Shown here: in pieces, positions 7,343-7,388 of the stretch
Position numbering within the stretch: the stretch's first letter is position 1
Layout: every line of letters starts with the position of its first letter
Source: an uncultured Ruminococcus sp.
GTDB lineage: Bacteria > Bacillota > Clostridia > Oscillospirales > Ruminococcaceae
Assembly: GCA_945867875.1 (NCBI GenBank)
Contig: CAMBJF010000112.1
Coordinates: 1-7,388 of the forward strand
Reading direction: 5' to 3'
DNA: 7,388 nucleotides
Notes under the pieces: model-generated
What the model was told of the DNA's origin: nothing
Database searches by the model: none
What the model saw: the letters and a program-made list of their open reading frames with translations, nothing else
Translations under genes and position numbers: made by a program

Positions 7343-7388
7343 CTGTCTCTTATACACATCTCCGAGCCCACGAGACGCTACGCTATCT
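7343..7388 (+). other. Illumina Nextera adapter contamination (not biological)
   Basis: 7343-7361 is CTGTCTCTTATACACATCT, the 19-base Tn5 mosaic end as used in Nextera libraries. 7362-7376 (CCGAGCCCACGAGAC) is the Read 2 adapter. 7377-7384 (GCTACGCT) fits an 8-base i7 index, N709 as I recall it. 7385-7388 (ATCT) is the start of the P7 flank. The boundary could be one base off because the preceding base is shared. Read in the giant gene's frame it gives SYTHLRAHETLRY, which must not be taken as protein. Confidence 0.98.

Noticed and set aside
7343..7388. C-terminal peptide SYTHLRAHETLRY as part of the giant protein, or a genuine Tn5/IS50 end
   Set aside because: The mosaic end is followed by the Nextera Read 2 adapter, an index and P7 bases, which occur together only in sequencing libraries. 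It is not a natural transposon end.
1..7388. CRISPR array, tRNA, rRNA, riboswitch, integrase, relaxase, origin or attachment site
   Set aside because: I saw no spaced direct repeats, tRNA-like folds, iteron clusters or matching protein motifs. Coding sequence fills nearly all of the window.

Overview
The window looks like part of a conjugative or plasmid-type mobile element from a gut-type Clostridia bacterium (Ruminococcus/Oscillospiraceae-like). The evidence is moderate G+C, tightly packed same-strand genes with good AGGAGG-type ribosome binding sites, and a gene set typical of such elements: a single-stranded DNA-binding protein, a small coiled-coil protein and a very large acidic multidomain protein. 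The host assignment is inference from style and content; no taxonomic marker gene is present. No integrase, relaxase, origin, tRNA or attachment site is visible.

All real genes lie on the + strand and fill almost the whole window. Positions 3-1490 hold a GAF-like plus GGDEF diguanylate cyclase whose true 5' end is probably outside the window. Positions 1507-1881 encode an SSB without the usual DIPF tip. Positions 1895-2284 encode a 129-aa charged coiled-coil protein of unknown role. From 2290 a single reading frame stays open, with no stop codon, to the end of the window. It gives at least 1684 genuine residues and resembles the 'large polyvalent protein' type carried by conjugative elements of Firmicutes, with stretches that look like DUF3848 and DUF3849. 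Gaps between genes are 16, 13 and 5 bases, so the four genes are probably one transcription unit. No promoter or terminator is visible, and there is no gene-free stretch over 300 bases.

Two points stand out. First, a module of about 50 residues (Y-I-N-T-D...A...S-A/G...T-I/L-T) occurs once at the C-terminus of the GGDEF protein and twice at the N-terminus of the giant protein. This links a second-messenger enzyme to the element's large protein by shared sequence as well as by neighbourhood. Second, the last 46 bases (7343-7388) are not biological. They match the Illumina Nextera transposase adapter with an index, so the giant gene is cut by an assembly end and its last apparent residues are artefact.

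How the genes work together is inference. SSB and the giant protein would serve single-stranded DNA handling or establishment of the element, and the GGDEF protein may tie element behaviour to c-di-GMP signalling.
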